Positions 10,646 to 20,100 of a stretch of 64,000 bases of DNA are shown piece by piece. The stretch is taken from contig NZ_JACHZE010000011.1 of assembly GCF_014193285.1 (NCBI RefSeq), positions 62,001 to 126,000 of the forward strand, in the 5' to 3' direction. Position numbers and translations under genes: made by a program. The first letter of the stretch is position 1. Each line of letters opens with the position of its first letter. The stretch is from Atlantibacter sp. RC6. GTDB lineage: Bacteria > Pseudomonadota > Gammaproteobacteria > Enterobacterales > Enterobacteriaceae. The notes under the pieces are model-generated. The model ran no database searches and was not told the origin of the DNA. It saw only the letters and a program-made list of their open reading frames with translations.

Positions 10646-11740
10646 TCAGGATGAGGACAGCTGACGATACTGATGGCAGATAGTCTCAACGCTGAATTTC
10701 TTCAGCCGCTGCGCGTCGATTGGCGGCGGGTTATCATAAATGCTTTGCAAGGTACGAGCCAGCGCATCACTGTTCAGGTCTGCGAGACCGCGTTCAAATT
10801 CATCGGTGAGGATTTCCGTTACCCCGCCGGGGCAGCGGGTGCTAACCACAGGCGTACCCAGTAGCAGCGCTTCCACCAGCACGTTGCCAAACCCTTCGCT
10901 GTCCGAGCTGACCACTAACAGCCGGGCATGTTTCATCCACGTCCAGGGATTAGGCTGGAATCCTTTGAAGATCACCCGTTCGCCAACACCGAGCCGCGCC
11001 GCCAGTTCACGCAGTTTCGCTTCCTGTTCCGGTTTCCCCTGGCCGAGCAGCAGCAGCGGCGCAGTGATGCCACTTTTCGCGTAGGCCTCAATTAACCGGT
11101 CATGACGTTTTGCCGGGTGAAACCGGCCCACGTGGATCAGATAATCCTGCCCGGCCATCTCGCAGGGCGCGTCTGCGCTGGCGCGGATAGCGGCGATATC
11201 AAACGGGTTATAGATGGTTTTTAGCTGCGCGGGCGTGACGCCGCATTGCTCAACCAGGTCGCGCCCAACCGCATCAGATACGGTTACCACATTACGATGC
11301 TGATAAACCCGTTTGATCTTTTGCTGTTTCTGCCAGCGGCTGAACCCGGTGCGATGCCCCAGATACGAAGCGGAAAAGACGCCATGCAGGCAGAACCACA
11401 GATTGCGATGTTTAAGGATGGCGCTACGGGAGACGATGCGATCGGTTTTATGGAGATGAGAGACCACCAGGTCGAACGGGCCCTCTTTTTCCGCCTCTTT
11501 GATGGCGTTATCCAGTTGTCGGGCGCGGCGTGTTAATTCGGTGATTTTACGCCAGGGCTTACGGCACCGATCGGCAATCACCCGGTAGTCGAGATTATCC
11601 GGCAAAGGATATTCGCAGACGTCGCGCAGTGAAAACAACGACACGTGCTCGCCCTCGCGCAGGAACTGCTCCGCAAGCGTGATGACGACTTTCTCCGCGC
11701 CGCCGCCGGGTAAACCATCGATAACAAACAAAATCCGCAT
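10646..11740 (-). CDS. wabH: LPS core N-acetylglucosaminyltransferase WabH
   Basis: GT4, GT-B fold glycosyltransferase of 364 residues. It has an N-terminal glycine-rich acceptor motif (GLPGGGAEKV, about 9-18) and the C-terminal EX7E donor motif in SEGFGNVLVEALLLG. By its match to Klebsiella WabH and its place next to wabG and near wabN, it should add GlcNAc to the first galacturonate of the outer core, which WabN then deacetylates. It starts 2 bp after the wabG stop. The family is certain; the exact activity comes from similarity. Confidence 0.82.
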   Translation of the reverse strand: MRILFVIDGLPGGGAEKVVITLAEQFLREGEHVSLFSLRDVCEYPLPDNLDYRVIADRCRKPWRKITELTRRARQLDNAIKEAEKEGPFDLVVSHLHKTDRIVSRSAILKHRNLWFCLHGVFSASYLGHRTGFSRWQKQQKIKRVYQHRNVVTVSDAVGRDLVEQCGVTPAQLKTIYNPFDIAAIRASADAPCEMAGQDYLIHVGRFHPAKRHDRLIEAYAKSGITAPLLLLGQGKPEQEAKLRELAARLGVGERVIFKGFQPNPWTWMKHARLLVVSSDSEGFGNVLVEALLLGTPVVSTRCPGGVTEILTDEFERGLADLNSDALARTLQSIYDNPPPIDAQRLKKFSVETICHQYRQLSSS

Positions 11741-11742
11741 GG

Positions 11743-12870
11743 TTATTTTAATAACTCCTGATAGAAGCCGATGAGCTGCGCGGAAAGATGTTGCGCGGTA
11801 CAGCCCATAATACGCGCCCGGGCGCTGGCGCCTTGCTGTGAGTCCAGCGCCCGGGCAGGCAGCGCCATCACCGCCTGCTGTAGCGCGTCAATATCCAGCG
11901 CGTCGCACACATAGCCGTTACGCCCGTTTTCAATAAATTCAGCGCCGCCGCAACCGGTGCTGGTGATCACCGGTAATCCGCAGGCCATCGCTTCCAGAAT
12001 AACATTCGGAAACGGATCGTAGAGCGTAGGTAGCAACAGGCCGTCCGCCATCTGGTAAAACGGCAGCGTTTCTTGCTGTACGCCGAAGAAATGGACGCGG
12101 TTGTCGCAACGCAGCGTTTTCGCCAGCGACTGGTAACGCTGTTGATCTTTATCTTTCCCCACCACAAGCAGATGGCGATCGGTAGGGGCGATAGCGCGAA
12201 TCGCCGCGTCCAGCCCTTTACGCTCAAACCCGGAACCCACATAAATCAGGCAGGTGGCCTGAACGGGCAGTTGCCACTGCTCGCGCAGCGCGATAAAGGT
12301 TGCCGCGTCCGGCGGCGTAAAGAGGGTGTTATCAATGGCGTTATAGATGACCCGGATTTTGCTTTCCGGTACGCCAAAGTCTTCGATGATTTCCCGTTTA
12401 ATCATCTCGGCATTGCAGATAACGCCGCGTAGCGCGGAGTCGGTATACATTTCCCGCTCTGCGTTCATCACATAACGATGGTAGCGATCGCTGAACATCA
12501 GACGGCTTTTCCAGCCGGGCAGGATGCGGGCGCGCTGTTCAAGCCAGCGGCGATGTACGCCATCGCCAGCACGATACAGGTCGCAACCCGGTATCCGCTC
12601 ATGGCTTTGCACAATATCGAACTGTTTCGTTTCCCACAGCGCCCGCGCCGCGTTAGCGAAGCCGCGCTCCCGGCTAATTCGTCCCCATTTGCGCGGATTA
12701 CAGATATGGATATGCCAGCCAGGGTTCACCGGCCCCTGCCATTCACGGGTGATAACGTTGAGATCGATATCCTGGTCATCCAGCGCTTCCAGCGCCCGCG
12801 ATACAAAGCGTTCTGCGCCGCCGTCCGGGCGGTATTTTTGTCTGACTAACGCCAGGCGGAATTTTTTCAT
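11743..12870 (-). CDS. wabG: LPS core galacturonosyltransferase WabG
   Basis: GT4 family enzyme of 375 residues. The N-terminus (LALVRQKYRPDGGAERFVSR) and SHERIPGCDLYRAGDGVHRR match WabG/WaaG. In Klebsiella WabG transfers galacturonic acid to heptose II, the first outer-core step, where E. coli WaaG uses glucose. The donor-site EX7E motif lies in FPNVILEAMACGLPV. The ATG overlaps the waaQ stop as ATGA. The WabG rather than WaaG assignment rests on similarity plus the wabH, wabN and waaE context; the sugar donor cannot be read directly. Confidence 0.85.
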   Translation of the reverse strand: MKKFRLALVRQKYRPDGGAERFVSRALEALDDQDIDLNVITREWQGPVNPGWHIHICNPRKWGRISRERGFANAARALWETKQFDIVQSHERIPGCDLYRAGDGVHRRWLEQRARILPGWKSRLMFSDRYHRYVMNAEREMYTDSALRGVICNAEMIKREIIEDFGVPESKIRVIYNAIDNTLFTPPDAATFIALREQWQLPVQATCLIYVGSGFERKGLDAAIRAIAPTDRHLLVVGKDKDQQRYQSLAKTLRCDNRVHFFGVQQETLPFYQMADGLLLPTLYDPFPNVILEAMACGLPVITSTGCGGAEFIENGRNGYVCDALDIDALQQAVMALPARALDSQQGASARARIMGCTAQHLSAQLIGFYQELLK

Positions 12871-13943
12871 GCCAGTAATCTCCGGGCGGCGTCAATAACG
12901 GCCTGGGTAGGGATCATATCGAGATAACGTTCTGAGGTGCCGGTATCAATGGCGTCAGGATCGGGAAGAGAACCATAATCGCCTGCCCAAATCACTTCCC
13001 CCTGCGCCTGCCAGGGCCGCCAGAAAGTGAGTTTTGACGGGCCAAACAGCGCCACCAACGGGGTGTTTAACGCCGCCGCCATATGCATGGGAACGGAATC
13101 CACGCCAATAAACAGTTGCGCATGGTCAATTAACGCCGCCAACTGGCGCAAGGTTAACTTTCCGGCCAGCGAATACACGCGGGCGTCAGGGCAACCCGCC
13201 AGAATGGTCTCAACCATTTTTAACTCTTTGGCGTCAGGCCCGGAGGTCAGCACAATCGCGTGGCCTTGTGCCGACAGCGAGTTAATCAGCTCGCTCATCT
13301 TCGCCTCGCTCCAGCATTTAAAGAACCAGCGCGATGTCGGTTGGATCACTACGAAGCGCTCGCGAATCTCTTCAGGAAGCAGCGCTGCGCACTGTTGCCA
13401 GTCAGCGTCGGTATAACCCATTTTTGCCGGAGCATCGTAAACATCCAGGCCTAATGGTTGAAGGATAGACAAGTTTTGCTCAACGGTATGCTGGCGATTG
13501 TGCTGCGCGGTGGACGCCAGCAGGGTGTGGCTTTTACGCCATATCAGGCTGTCGCGTTTGGCAAACGCGAACCCCACCCGGGTTTTCGCGCCGGTTAACG
13601 CGCTGATAATGGCGCTACGCCACTGATCGGCCAGGTTCAGCACCAGGTCATAGCGACGCTGACGCAGCGCCTGTAGCAGCGCCCACTCCTGTTTTATCTG
13701 GTAAGCCGTGCCCTGTTTTTTCCATTTCCGGTCGATACCGTAGATCTGATGAATGTCGCCGTTCGCCGATAACATTTCCCGCGTTTCTTCATACAACAGT
13801 ACATCCACCTCGACGGTGGGGTAGCGTTGTTTAAGAACATGGATAAGGGGCGTAATCAATAACATATCGCCATGATGGCGGAGTTTGATAACTAAAATGC
13901 GTGCGGGAACAGAGTGCTTACCGGAAAGGTCGCTTGCGGTCAT
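12867..13943 (-). CDS. waaQ: LPS heptosyltransferase III (WaaQ)
   Basis: GT9 heptosyltransferase of 358 residues that adds the branching heptose III to heptose II. The N-terminal ILVIKLRHHGDMLLITPLI and the C-terminal donor loop GVDSVPMHMAAALNTPLVALFGPS are typical. It is first in the minus-strand run waaQ-wabG-wabH-GT2 and divergent from wabN across 111 bp, where the operon promoter should lie. The start MTASDLSGKH at 13943 is the first ATG of the open frame. Confidence 0.94.
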   Translation of the reverse strand: MTASDLSGKHSVPARILVIKLRHHGDMLLITPLIHVLKQRYPTVEVDVLLYEETREMLSANGDIHQIYGIDRKWKKQGTAYQIKQEWALLQALRQRRYDLVLNLADQWRSAIISALTGAKTRVGFAFAKRDSLIWRKSHTLLASTAQHNRQHTVEQNLSILQPLGLDVYDAPAKMGYTDADWQQCAALLPEEIRERFVVIQPTSRWFFKCWSEAKMSELINSLSAQGHAIVLTSGPDAKELKMVETILAGCPDARVYSLAGKLTLRQLAALIDHAQLFIGVDSVPMHMAAALNTPLVALFGPSKLTFWRPWQAQGEVIWAGDYGSLPDPDAIDTGTSERYLDMIPTQAVIDAARRLLA

Positions 13944-14054
13944 GATCTATTCTTCATCAGATAACAAGTTATTGATTCTAGGTTATCACACTGATTGAGA
14001 GAAGCCCTGGATTGCACTACCATGACGCGATAACCGGTATTTAAGGAATTATCT

Positions 14055-15017
14055 ATGCACAATCCTGCATTTCTCATAACGATTGACACAGAGGGCGATA
14101 ATCTCTGGCAAAATCACGACAGCATCACCACTGAGAATGCGCGCTATTTGCCTCGTTTTCAGGCGTTATGCGAGAAATATGGATTCAAGCCGGTTTATTT
14201 AACCAATTATGAAATGGCGATCGATCCGTTTTATATCGAATTTGCCAGGGACGTGATCGCCAGAGGAACCGGCGAAGTGGGGATGCATCTTCACGCCTGG
14301 AATAGCCCGCCGCTGGAACCGTTAACCGACGACGACTGGCGCTATAAGCCCTATTTGATTGAATACGCCACCGGGATGATGCGTCAGAAAGTGGAATATA
14401 TGACGCGTCTTCTTGAGGATACGTTTCAGACCAAGATGGTTAGCCACCGTGCGGGCCGCTGGGCATTTGATGAGCGCTACGCCCGGCTGCTGGTGGAGTA
14501 TGGCTACCTTGTTGATTGTTCAGTCACGCCAAAAGTTAACTGGAAAACCGCCAAAGGAAACCCGGCAGGGACCGGGGGAACGGATTATCGCGATTTCCCG
14601 ACACACGCCTATTTTCTGGATGAAAATGATATTCGCAAACCCGGCAACTTGCCGTTACTCGAAGTGCCCATGAGTATCCAGCATAAGCATTCCGCGCTGA
14701 TGAACAGTATCAAGCAGGGCTACGATCGTTTGCGGGGAAAAGTCCGTTCACCTTCCGTCCACTGGTTGCGTCCGATGGGCGGTAATGTAGAAACAATGAA
14801 AAGCGTGGTTGAGCAAACGCTCGCGCAGGGCAGTGATTACGTAGAGTACATGCTGCACTCGTCAGAATATATGCCCGGCGGGAGTCCTACGTTTAAGACC
14901 CAAAGCGATATCGAAAGGTTATATGACGATCTCGAGGCGTTTTTCGAATGGCTGCATCCAAAAGCCAGGGGATTAACCCTGGCAGAATATTATCAACATG
15001 CGTTGAAGAAACGGTAG
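14055..15017 (+). CDS. wabN: LPS core polysaccharide deacetylase WabN
   Basis: Carbohydrate esterase-type (NodB-like) deacetylase of 320 residues. In Klebsiella WabN removes the acetyl group from core GlcNAc to leave glucosamine. Metal and catalytic residues fit: Asp11 in TIDTEGDN and the His78/His80 pair in GMHLHAW, with a C-terminal LHSSEYMPGG. There is no signal peptide, consistent with action on the cytoplasmic face. It is the only plus-strand gene in the LPS locus, facing away from waaQ and into waaL, with a bidirectional terminator at its end. Confidence 0.88.
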   Translation: MHNPAFLITIDTEGDNLWQNHDSITTENARYLPRFQALCEKYGFKPVYLTNYEMAIDPFYIEFARDVIARGTGEVGMHLHAWNSPPLEPLTDDDWRYKPYLIEYATGMMRQKVEYMTRLLEDTFQTKMVSHRAGRWAFDERYARLLVEYGYLVDCSVTPKVNWKTAKGNPAGTGGTDYRDFPTHAYFLDENDIRKPGNLPLLEVPMSIQHKHSALMNSIKQGYDRLRGKVRSPSVHWLRPMGGNVETMKSVVEQTLAQGSDYVEYMLHSSEYMPGGSPTFKTQSDIERLYDDLEAFFEWLHPKARGLTLAEYYQHALKKR

Positions 15018-15023
15018 TCTGAT

Positions 15024-15055
15024 AAAAAAGCCGTCTTCGCGACGGCTGCTTTTAT
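15024..15055. terminator. Bidirectional terminator between wabN and waaL
   Basis: AGCCGTC (15029-15035), loop TTCGC and GACGGCT (15041-15047), with a run of A on the left and GCTTTTA on the right. It serves both converging genes; the waaL stop codon lies in the right flank. Confidence 0.85.
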
Positions 15056-16236
15056 TTGACTGGAAGGCTTTCGCGTTTAAAGTTGGTGTTACTTATTACC
15101 ACGGCAAGGGGTAGCCAGAAAAGTATCCATGACTCCCGCGGATTATTAATAATAAACATCCCCTGCGACATCATGAAGATAATTGAAAACAGGAATATTG
15201 AGGCTTCCAGTCGGCGATTATTTATAAATTTAAACCAGACGCACAGTAAACCATAGTTGATAATCACCAGGAACAGCGCCAGGCCGATAATGCCGCCTTT
15301 CAGGAATGCGCCAATATAGATGCTGTGCGTGGTAGTAATATGTTCACCGCTATAATTTATAAAGTCGAGATTATAATTAAAGCCTTTACCGAACCAGATG
15401 TTTGATTTTATCAGTTCCAGCGTATGAGCCCAGATGCTCAGACGCAAACCACTTTGCTGACGTAGCGCCTCAAATCGTGACAGAAACTGTTCACCGACCT
15501 GGGTGTACGATAAAATCAAAGCCAGTGCAATAATCGCTGCGGCGGTAATAATTAAATGTTTACGCACCATTGTCCGGACGTGGAAAAAAATAACCAGTGA
15601 CACAATTAATGCAATGAATGGACCACGGCTTTGCGTTAAAAGCAGCAGAGTGAATAACGGGATCACAGGCAACAGATACAGCAGCTGAGTTTTCTCTTTA
15701 TATAATATAAAGCTTAATAAACAGCCGATCGCGCAATATCCCGCCAGGTCAATGACGTTGGTGGGGCCGGGGTTGGTTTCGGAAACCTGACGCAGATGCA
15801 GCACCAGATTAAAATCGGTGAATAAGGTATATACGGACAGCACGGTAAGCCCTGAAACAATCGCCGTCATCGCTCTGTGGCGGTAACGTTCATCTTCCAG
15901 CATGCTAACCAGCATAATGGTATAGATCGTAATGTATAAACCGTGAGTAAACGCCGATCTCAGGGTTTCATCGTTACCGCCCCAGAGGTTTGAGATACCA
16001 AAATAGATGGCGAAGACGCCTATAGTAAAGACGCCGATTCTGATGTTTTTCCTGTGTAGCGTTTTTTTACGTATGTCAGAAGAAATGGCCAGGGCAATTA
16101 GAAACAATACGCCTGAAATATGAAAAAGGTTGTTCACTCTGGTTGAAATGCAAAATATCGCACTAAAGAACAGAAATAGTGTGAAGAAAAATAAATAACA
16201 TTTCTCTAAAGTAATTTTATTCTTTAAAAAGTACAT
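15052..16236 (-). CDS. waaL: O-antigen ligase WaaL
   Basis: Inner-membrane ligase that moves undecaprenyl-linked O antigen onto lipid A-core at the periplasmic face. It has 394 residues with about 11-12 hydrophobic segments. The large periplasmic loop region holds SRGP (203-206), QSGLR (about 261-265) and TTTHSIYIG with His304, matching the essential Arg and His residues of the Wzy_C family. Base composition is visibly more AT-rich than flanking waaC and waaQ, as is usual for ligases, which diverge with the core. The start overlaps the end of the WaaZ-like gene by 20 bp. Confidence 0.93.
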   Translation of the reverse strand: MYFLKNKITLEKCYLFFFTLFLFFSAIFCISTRVNNLFHISGVLFLIALAISSDIRKKTLHRKNIRIGVFTIGVFAIYFGISNLWGGNDETLRSAFTHGLYITIYTIMLVSMLEDERYRHRAMTAIVSGLTVLSVYTLFTDFNLVLHLRQVSETNPGPTNVIDLAGYCAIGCLLSFILYKEKTQLLYLLPVIPLFTLLLLTQSRGPFIALIVSLVIFFHVRTMVRKHLIITAAAIIALALILSYTQVGEQFLSRFEALRQQSGLRLSIWAHTLELIKSNIWFGKGFNYNLDFINYSGEHITTTHSIYIGAFLKGGIIGLALFLVIINYGLLCVWFKFINNRRLEASIFLFSIIFMMSQGMFIINNPRESWILFWLPLAVVISNTNFKRESLPVK

Positions 16237-17125
16237 GCAGCTTAACCTTTTTAAAAATCAATTCTGGAACCGCGCTTTCTTGAGAAAGGTTAAAAACATA
16301 TACACCATGCTGTTCAAGGACTCGTGAAGCCAGGGAGAACGCAGGAAATACTATATTTTCCACTTTGTTTTCAAGATAAGAGGGAAGTTGAGTGTGCTCG
16401 CTTTCATAAAAGCGTGGTTGATGGAAATTATTCATATCCAAACCGCTAATAAGAATACGATTGAAACCTAAAAAATACAGCACCTGTAACGCCCAATAAA
16501 CCACGGTGCCGGCATCGAAAATGCCGTTGCGGATATCGGTGGTGAAGCAGATATTGCTGTTTTTTTCATCAAAGGAAACAGTGTCATTATCCTTAAACGT
16601 CTGCCATTTTGCGTCATCGGTAATTTTGCCCTGATAAATCCGGCAGCAGGCGTCTTCAATTAAGGCAATTTGGCATAAAATTTCATTTTGCGGATGACGA
16701 TCGTAAATTTTTGCCACCCCATGCAAGGTGGTAAAAAACACAATATCTGGGTTGCTGATAACGGCGGTAATGGTTTCCGGTTTGCTATCGAAAAATTCCA
16801 TATCGACGACGATATACAAGCTGTAACGCACCTGTCCTTGCAGGACATACGCGCCGTTAACGCCCATAACCGGCATCGTTTCCGGCACCACGCTAAAATC
16901 CATCTTTTTAGTAGAAGGTCCGGTAGCCGTCAGCAACACATCGCCCTGATAGCGATTTTTCAGGTCGCTAAGCCCCGCCAAAGGAACGGCGATGCCCTTA
17001 TATTTTAGGGAACGAATCTCTCCGGTCTGCGCGCGAGTGATTTTCGCCCATGGCCAAAGATTTTCATTATGGCGAAAAGCGCGCGGACGCGTGTAGCGGT
17101 AAATTTGCTTAAATAATGAACCCAT
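16217..17125 (-). CDS. WaaZ-like LPS core biosynthesis protein
   Basis: Cytoplasmic protein of 302 residues with no signal peptide or membrane segment. LTATGPSTKKMD (about 65-76), GVNGAYVL (about 88-95), ISGLDMNNFHQPRFYE and the C-terminal VYVFNLSQESAVPE resemble E. coli/Salmonella WaaZ, needed for a third Kdo on the core. The likeness is of general pattern rather than close identity, so a related glycosyltransferase is possible. It overlaps the waaC stop by one base (TGATG) and waaL by 20 bp, so it is in the hldD-waaF-waaC-waaL operon. It is more AT-rich than waaC. Confidence 0.7.
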   Translation of the reverse strand: MGSLFKQIYRYTRPRAFRHNENLWPWAKITRAQTGEIRSLKYKGIAVPLAGLSDLKNRYQGDVLLTATGPSTKKMDFSVVPETMPVMGVNGAYVLQGQVRYSLYIVVDMEFFDSKPETITAVISNPDIVFFTTLHGVAKIYDRHPQNEILCQIALIEDACCRIYQGKITDDAKWQTFKDNDTVSFDEKNSNICFTTDIRNGIFDAGTVVYWALQVLYFLGFNRILISGLDMNNFHQPRFYESEHTQLPSYLENKVENIVFPAFSLASRVLEQHGVYVFNLSQESAVPELIFKKVKLHVLFKE

Positions 17126-18093
17126 CAGACATCCATCTGCCTCTTCATGAGCCTGAATACCTCATCGGCCTGGTTAGCCGCCATGCTACCGTCGCGAGAA
17201 ATGACGCTGTGCTGGTTTTTACCGTATCCGCCAATGAGCCCCGGATCGGTTGGCCCGTATAAGGTAATATTAGGCCGGTCCAGCGCAGCGGTAAGGTGGC
17301 TTAAGCCAGTATCTACCGAGACAACGCCTTTTGCGCCAGCCAGGAGATAAGCCACTTGCTCAAGGCTCATTCGCGGCAACACGTCGACGTAATCAAACCC
17401 TTCAGCCAGTCGCCGGGCGCGCGCTTCTTCATGCGGGGCGCCCCAGGGCAATTTAATCGTTATTCCACTGCCCGACATCAGCGTAATCAATTGGCGCCAC
17501 TGCGCTTCCGGCCAGTGTTTATCATCCCGCGTCGTGGCGTGTAAAAACACCAGATAGGGCGTCTGCGGCGGTTGCGCCGTGCCGAGAAAATGCTGTGCGA
17601 TGGCGTAGTCGCCCGTCTGCGCAGGGCGGGAATAACCCAGGCTTTTCGCAAACAGTTCGCGGGTGCGCTCAACCGCATGCTGCTGTTTGGCAATGGCATG
17701 GCGACGTTGATAAAACAGCGACGCCAGCGGCTCGCGCGCGCTGTGCCAGTCCATACCGTGCTTAACGCCCTGCGCCAGCCGGGTAATCAGCGCCGCGCTT
17801 TTAATCAGCCCTTGCGCATCAACAACGGCATCATAGCGCACCGAAGTTAACAATTTCCGAAACGTCGCTCTTTCTGCACGCACAGGCGATGAAAACCAGG
17901 CTTTGCGCCAGCGGCGGATCGCCACGGGAATGACGCGATCGACGGCAGGGTGCCAGCCCGGGATCTGGACGAATCCTTCTTCAACCACCCAGTCGAAGCG
18001 GATCCCCGGGATCGCCTGCATGGCGTCGGTCAGGGCCGGCAGGGTATGTAGCACATCCCCCATGGAAGAGGTTTTGACTATCAATACCCGCAT
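17125..18093 (-). CDS. waaC: LPS heptosyltransferase I (WaaC)
   Basis: GT9 enzyme of 322 residues that adds the first L-glycero-D-manno-heptose to Kdo2-lipid A. The N-terminal VLIVKTSSMGDVLHTLPAL and the C-terminal SVDTGLSHLTAALDRPNITL and TDPGLIGGYG are diagnostic. It starts 2 bp after the waaF stop and overlaps the following WaaZ-like gene by one base. Confidence 0.98.
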   Translation of the reverse strand: MRVLIVKTSSMGDVLHTLPALTDAMQAIPGIRFDWVVEEGFVQIPGWHPAVDRVIPVAIRRWRKAWFSSPVRAERATFRKLLTSVRYDAVVDAQGLIKSAALITRLAQGVKHGMDWHSAREPLASLFYQRRHAIAKQQHAVERTRELFAKSLGYSRPAQTGDYAIAQHFLGTAQPPQTPYLVFLHATTRDDKHWPEAQWRQLITLMSGSGITIKLPWGAPHEEARARRLAEGFDYVDVLPRMSLEQVAYLLAGAKGVVSVDTGLSHLTAALDRPNITLYGPTDPGLIGGYGKNQHSVISRDGSMAANQADEVFRLMKRQMDV

Positions 18094-18095
18094 GG

Positions 18096-19142
18096 TTAAT
18101 TTTCCTGATTGGCCAACAGGCGTGATAATTCATCGTTTACCTGTTGCGGCGTAATGTCGATAAGACTTTGGTGATAGCCTTGCTCGCCCTCGCCTTTGCG
18201 CACCTTGTGATAGCCGGTAATCAGGCGGATCACGCGTGCTTTATGGGACAGCGGCGGCGTGAAGTCGGGGCTGCTCGGACCATACAGCGCCACCAGCGGG
18301 CGATCCAGCGCGGCGGCGATGTGCATCAAACCCGAGTCGTTGGATACCACCGCCTCACAGGCGGCAATCAGCACCACCGCTTGCTCCAGCGCGGTTTCCC
18401 CTGCCAGATTGCGGCACCATGGCCGTTGCTCTTCCGGCAGCGCGGCGATGATTTGGTTGCCTGCATCGTTATCTTTCGCGGACCCGAACAGGGCAATTTG
18501 ATAGCCCTGGGCGATCAGTTTTTCCGCCAGCGCGGCGTAGTGATAATGCGGCCAGCGCTTCGCCGGGCCGAATTCCGCGCCGGGGCAAAAGCCAATCACG
18601 GGCCGTTCATCCGAGATACTGAACGTGGCGCGCATCTGCTGTTTTTCCGCTTCGCTGACCTGCAAACGCGGCCACAGCAGCGGTTGTGGCAAATCACGCG
18701 CTGACTGCATCACACCTTTGTCATAGGCCAGCGCGACATAGCGCTCGACCATCAGCGGCCAGGCAGCCTTATCCAGCACGCGCGCGTCGTTCAGCAGGCC
18801 ATAACGCATCTCACCGCGCCAGCCAGTGCGCTGAGGGATATTGGCAAAGAAGGGCACTAATGCGGATTTAAACGAGTTTGGCAGCACGTAGGCGCGGTCA
18901 TAGCGGCGATCGCGCAGACTAAGGCCCAGTTTGCGGCGTTCGCCAATTTCCAGCGCCCCATGACCAAGCGGCATGGGAATTGCGTCGTTGACTTCCGGCA
19001 TCCGCGATAACAGCGGACGGCACCAGGCGGGTGCCATCACGTCGATAATGGCCTCGGGATAACGCGCCTTGAGCGTGCGATAGAGACTTTGCGACATCAT
19101 CATGTCGCCCACCCAGGACGGGCCGATCACCAATATTTTCAT
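18096..19142 (-). CDS. waaF: LPS heptosyltransferase II (WaaF)
   Basis: GT9 enzyme of 348 residues, as in E. coli, that adds the second heptose to the inner core. It starts MKILVIGPSWVGDMMMSQSL; the donor-binding region SNDSGLMHIAAALDRPLVAL and GPSSPDFTPPL are present. It follows hldD after 9 bp, so sugar-nucleotide synthesis and the two heptosyl transfers are in one operon. Confidence 0.98.
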   Translation of the reverse strand: MKILVIGPSWVGDMMMSQSLYRTLKARYPEAIIDVMAPAWCRPLLSRMPEVNDAIPMPLGHGALEIGERRKLGLSLRDRRYDRAYVLPNSFKSALVPFFANIPQRTGWRGEMRYGLLNDARVLDKAAWPLMVERYVALAYDKGVMQSARDLPQPLLWPRLQVSEAEKQQMRATFSISDERPVIGFCPGAEFGPAKRWPHYHYAALAEKLIAQGYQIALFGSAKDNDAGNQIIAALPEEQRPWCRNLAGETALEQAVVLIAACEAVVSNDSGLMHIAAALDRPLVALYGPSSPDFTPPLSHKARVIRLITGYHKVRKGEGEQGYHQSLIDITPQQVNDELSRLLANQEN

Positions 19143-19151
19143 ACGGGAAAC

Positions 19152-20084
19152 TTACGCGTCGCGGTTCAGCCAGGCCATATATTCCGCCACGCCTTCGGCG
19201 ACGGTCTTGAACGGCTTATCGTAGCCAGCGGCACGCAGATTGGTCAGATCCGCCTGAGTAAACGCCTGGTAGCGGCCTTTCAGTTTATCCGGGAACGGAA
19301 TGTATTCGAGGCTGCCTTTCTGATGGTACGCCAGCGCCGCATCGGCAACGGCCTGGAAAGATTCCGCACGGCCAGTGCCAAGGTTGAAAATGCCGGATAC
19401 GCCGTTTTCCCAGAACCACAGGTTGACCGCCGCCACATCACCGACATAGACGAAATCGCGCTTGAAGCCGTCGCTGCCTTCAAACAGTTTCGGGCTCTCG
19501 CCGTTGTTTAGCTGCGTGTTCAGATGGAACGCTACGCTCGCCATGCTGCCTTTGTGGCCTTCACGCGGTCCGTAGACGTTGAAGTAGCGGAACCCGACGA
19601 TTTGCGAGTTGGCTTCCGGCAGGATCTGGCGCACATATTCATCAAACAGGAACTTGGAGTAGCCATAAACGTTCAGCGGCTTCTCATACTCGCGGGACTC
19701 GATAAAGTCAGACGTACGTCCACCATAGGTAGCGGCGGATGAGGCGTACAGGAACGGGATTTCACGCTCCAGGCAGTAGTGCAGTAGCTCTTTGGAGTAC
19801 TGATAGTTGTTATCCATCATGTACTTGCCATCCCACTCGGTAGTGGAAGAGCATGCGCCTTCGTGGAAAATGGCTTCGATATCGCCAAACTCTTCGCCCG
19901 CCATAATCTGGATAAGAAAATCTTCTTTATCCATGTAATCGGAGATGGTCAGGTCCACCAGGTTAACGAATTTGGTGCCATCCTTAAGGTTATCGACCAC
20001 CAGAATGTCGGTGATGCCTTTGTCGTTCAAGGCCTTAACAATGTTGCTGCCGATAAATCCAGCGCCGCCGGTAACAATGATCAT
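19152..20084 (-). CDS. hldD: ADP-L-glycero-D-manno-heptose 6-epimerase
   Basis: Converts ADP-D,D-heptose to ADP-L,D-heptose, the donor for WaaC, WaaF and WaaQ. It is an SDR enzyme of 310 residues with the Rossmann motif GGAGFIGSN at the N-terminus and the catalytic Tyr-x3-Lys in [11 protein letters not shown] (about 140-144). The start [10 protein letters not shown] at 20084 is chosen over a GTG/ATG-like start five codons upstream because it gives the E. coli length. It is the first gene of the hldD-waaF-waaC-waaL operon. Confidence 0.98.
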   Translation of the reverse strand: MIIVTGGAGFIGSNIVKALNDKGITDILVVDNLKDGTKFVNLVDLTISDYMDKEDFLIQIMAGEEFGDIEAIFHEGACSSTTEWDGKYMMDNNYQYSKELLHYCLEREIPFLYASSAATYGGRTSDFIESREYEKPLNVYGYSKFLFDEYVRQILPEANSQIVGFRYFNVYGPREGHKGSMASVAFHLNTQLNNGESPKLFEGSDGFKRDFVYVGDVAAVNLWFWENGVSGIFNLGTGRAESFQAVADAALAYHQKGSLEYIPFPDKLKGRYQAFTQADLTNLRAAGYDKPFKTVAEGVAEYMAWLNRDA

Positions 20085-20100
20085 AGGTATAACCTTCAAA

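Noticed and set aside
14005-14021. JUMPstart-like sequence (GGTAG ... CCAGGG) upstream of waaQ on the minus strand
   Set aside because: Only the left half resembles JUMPstart. The ops octamer GGCGGTAG needed for RfaH recruitment is not present nearby, so I do not call an RfaH site.
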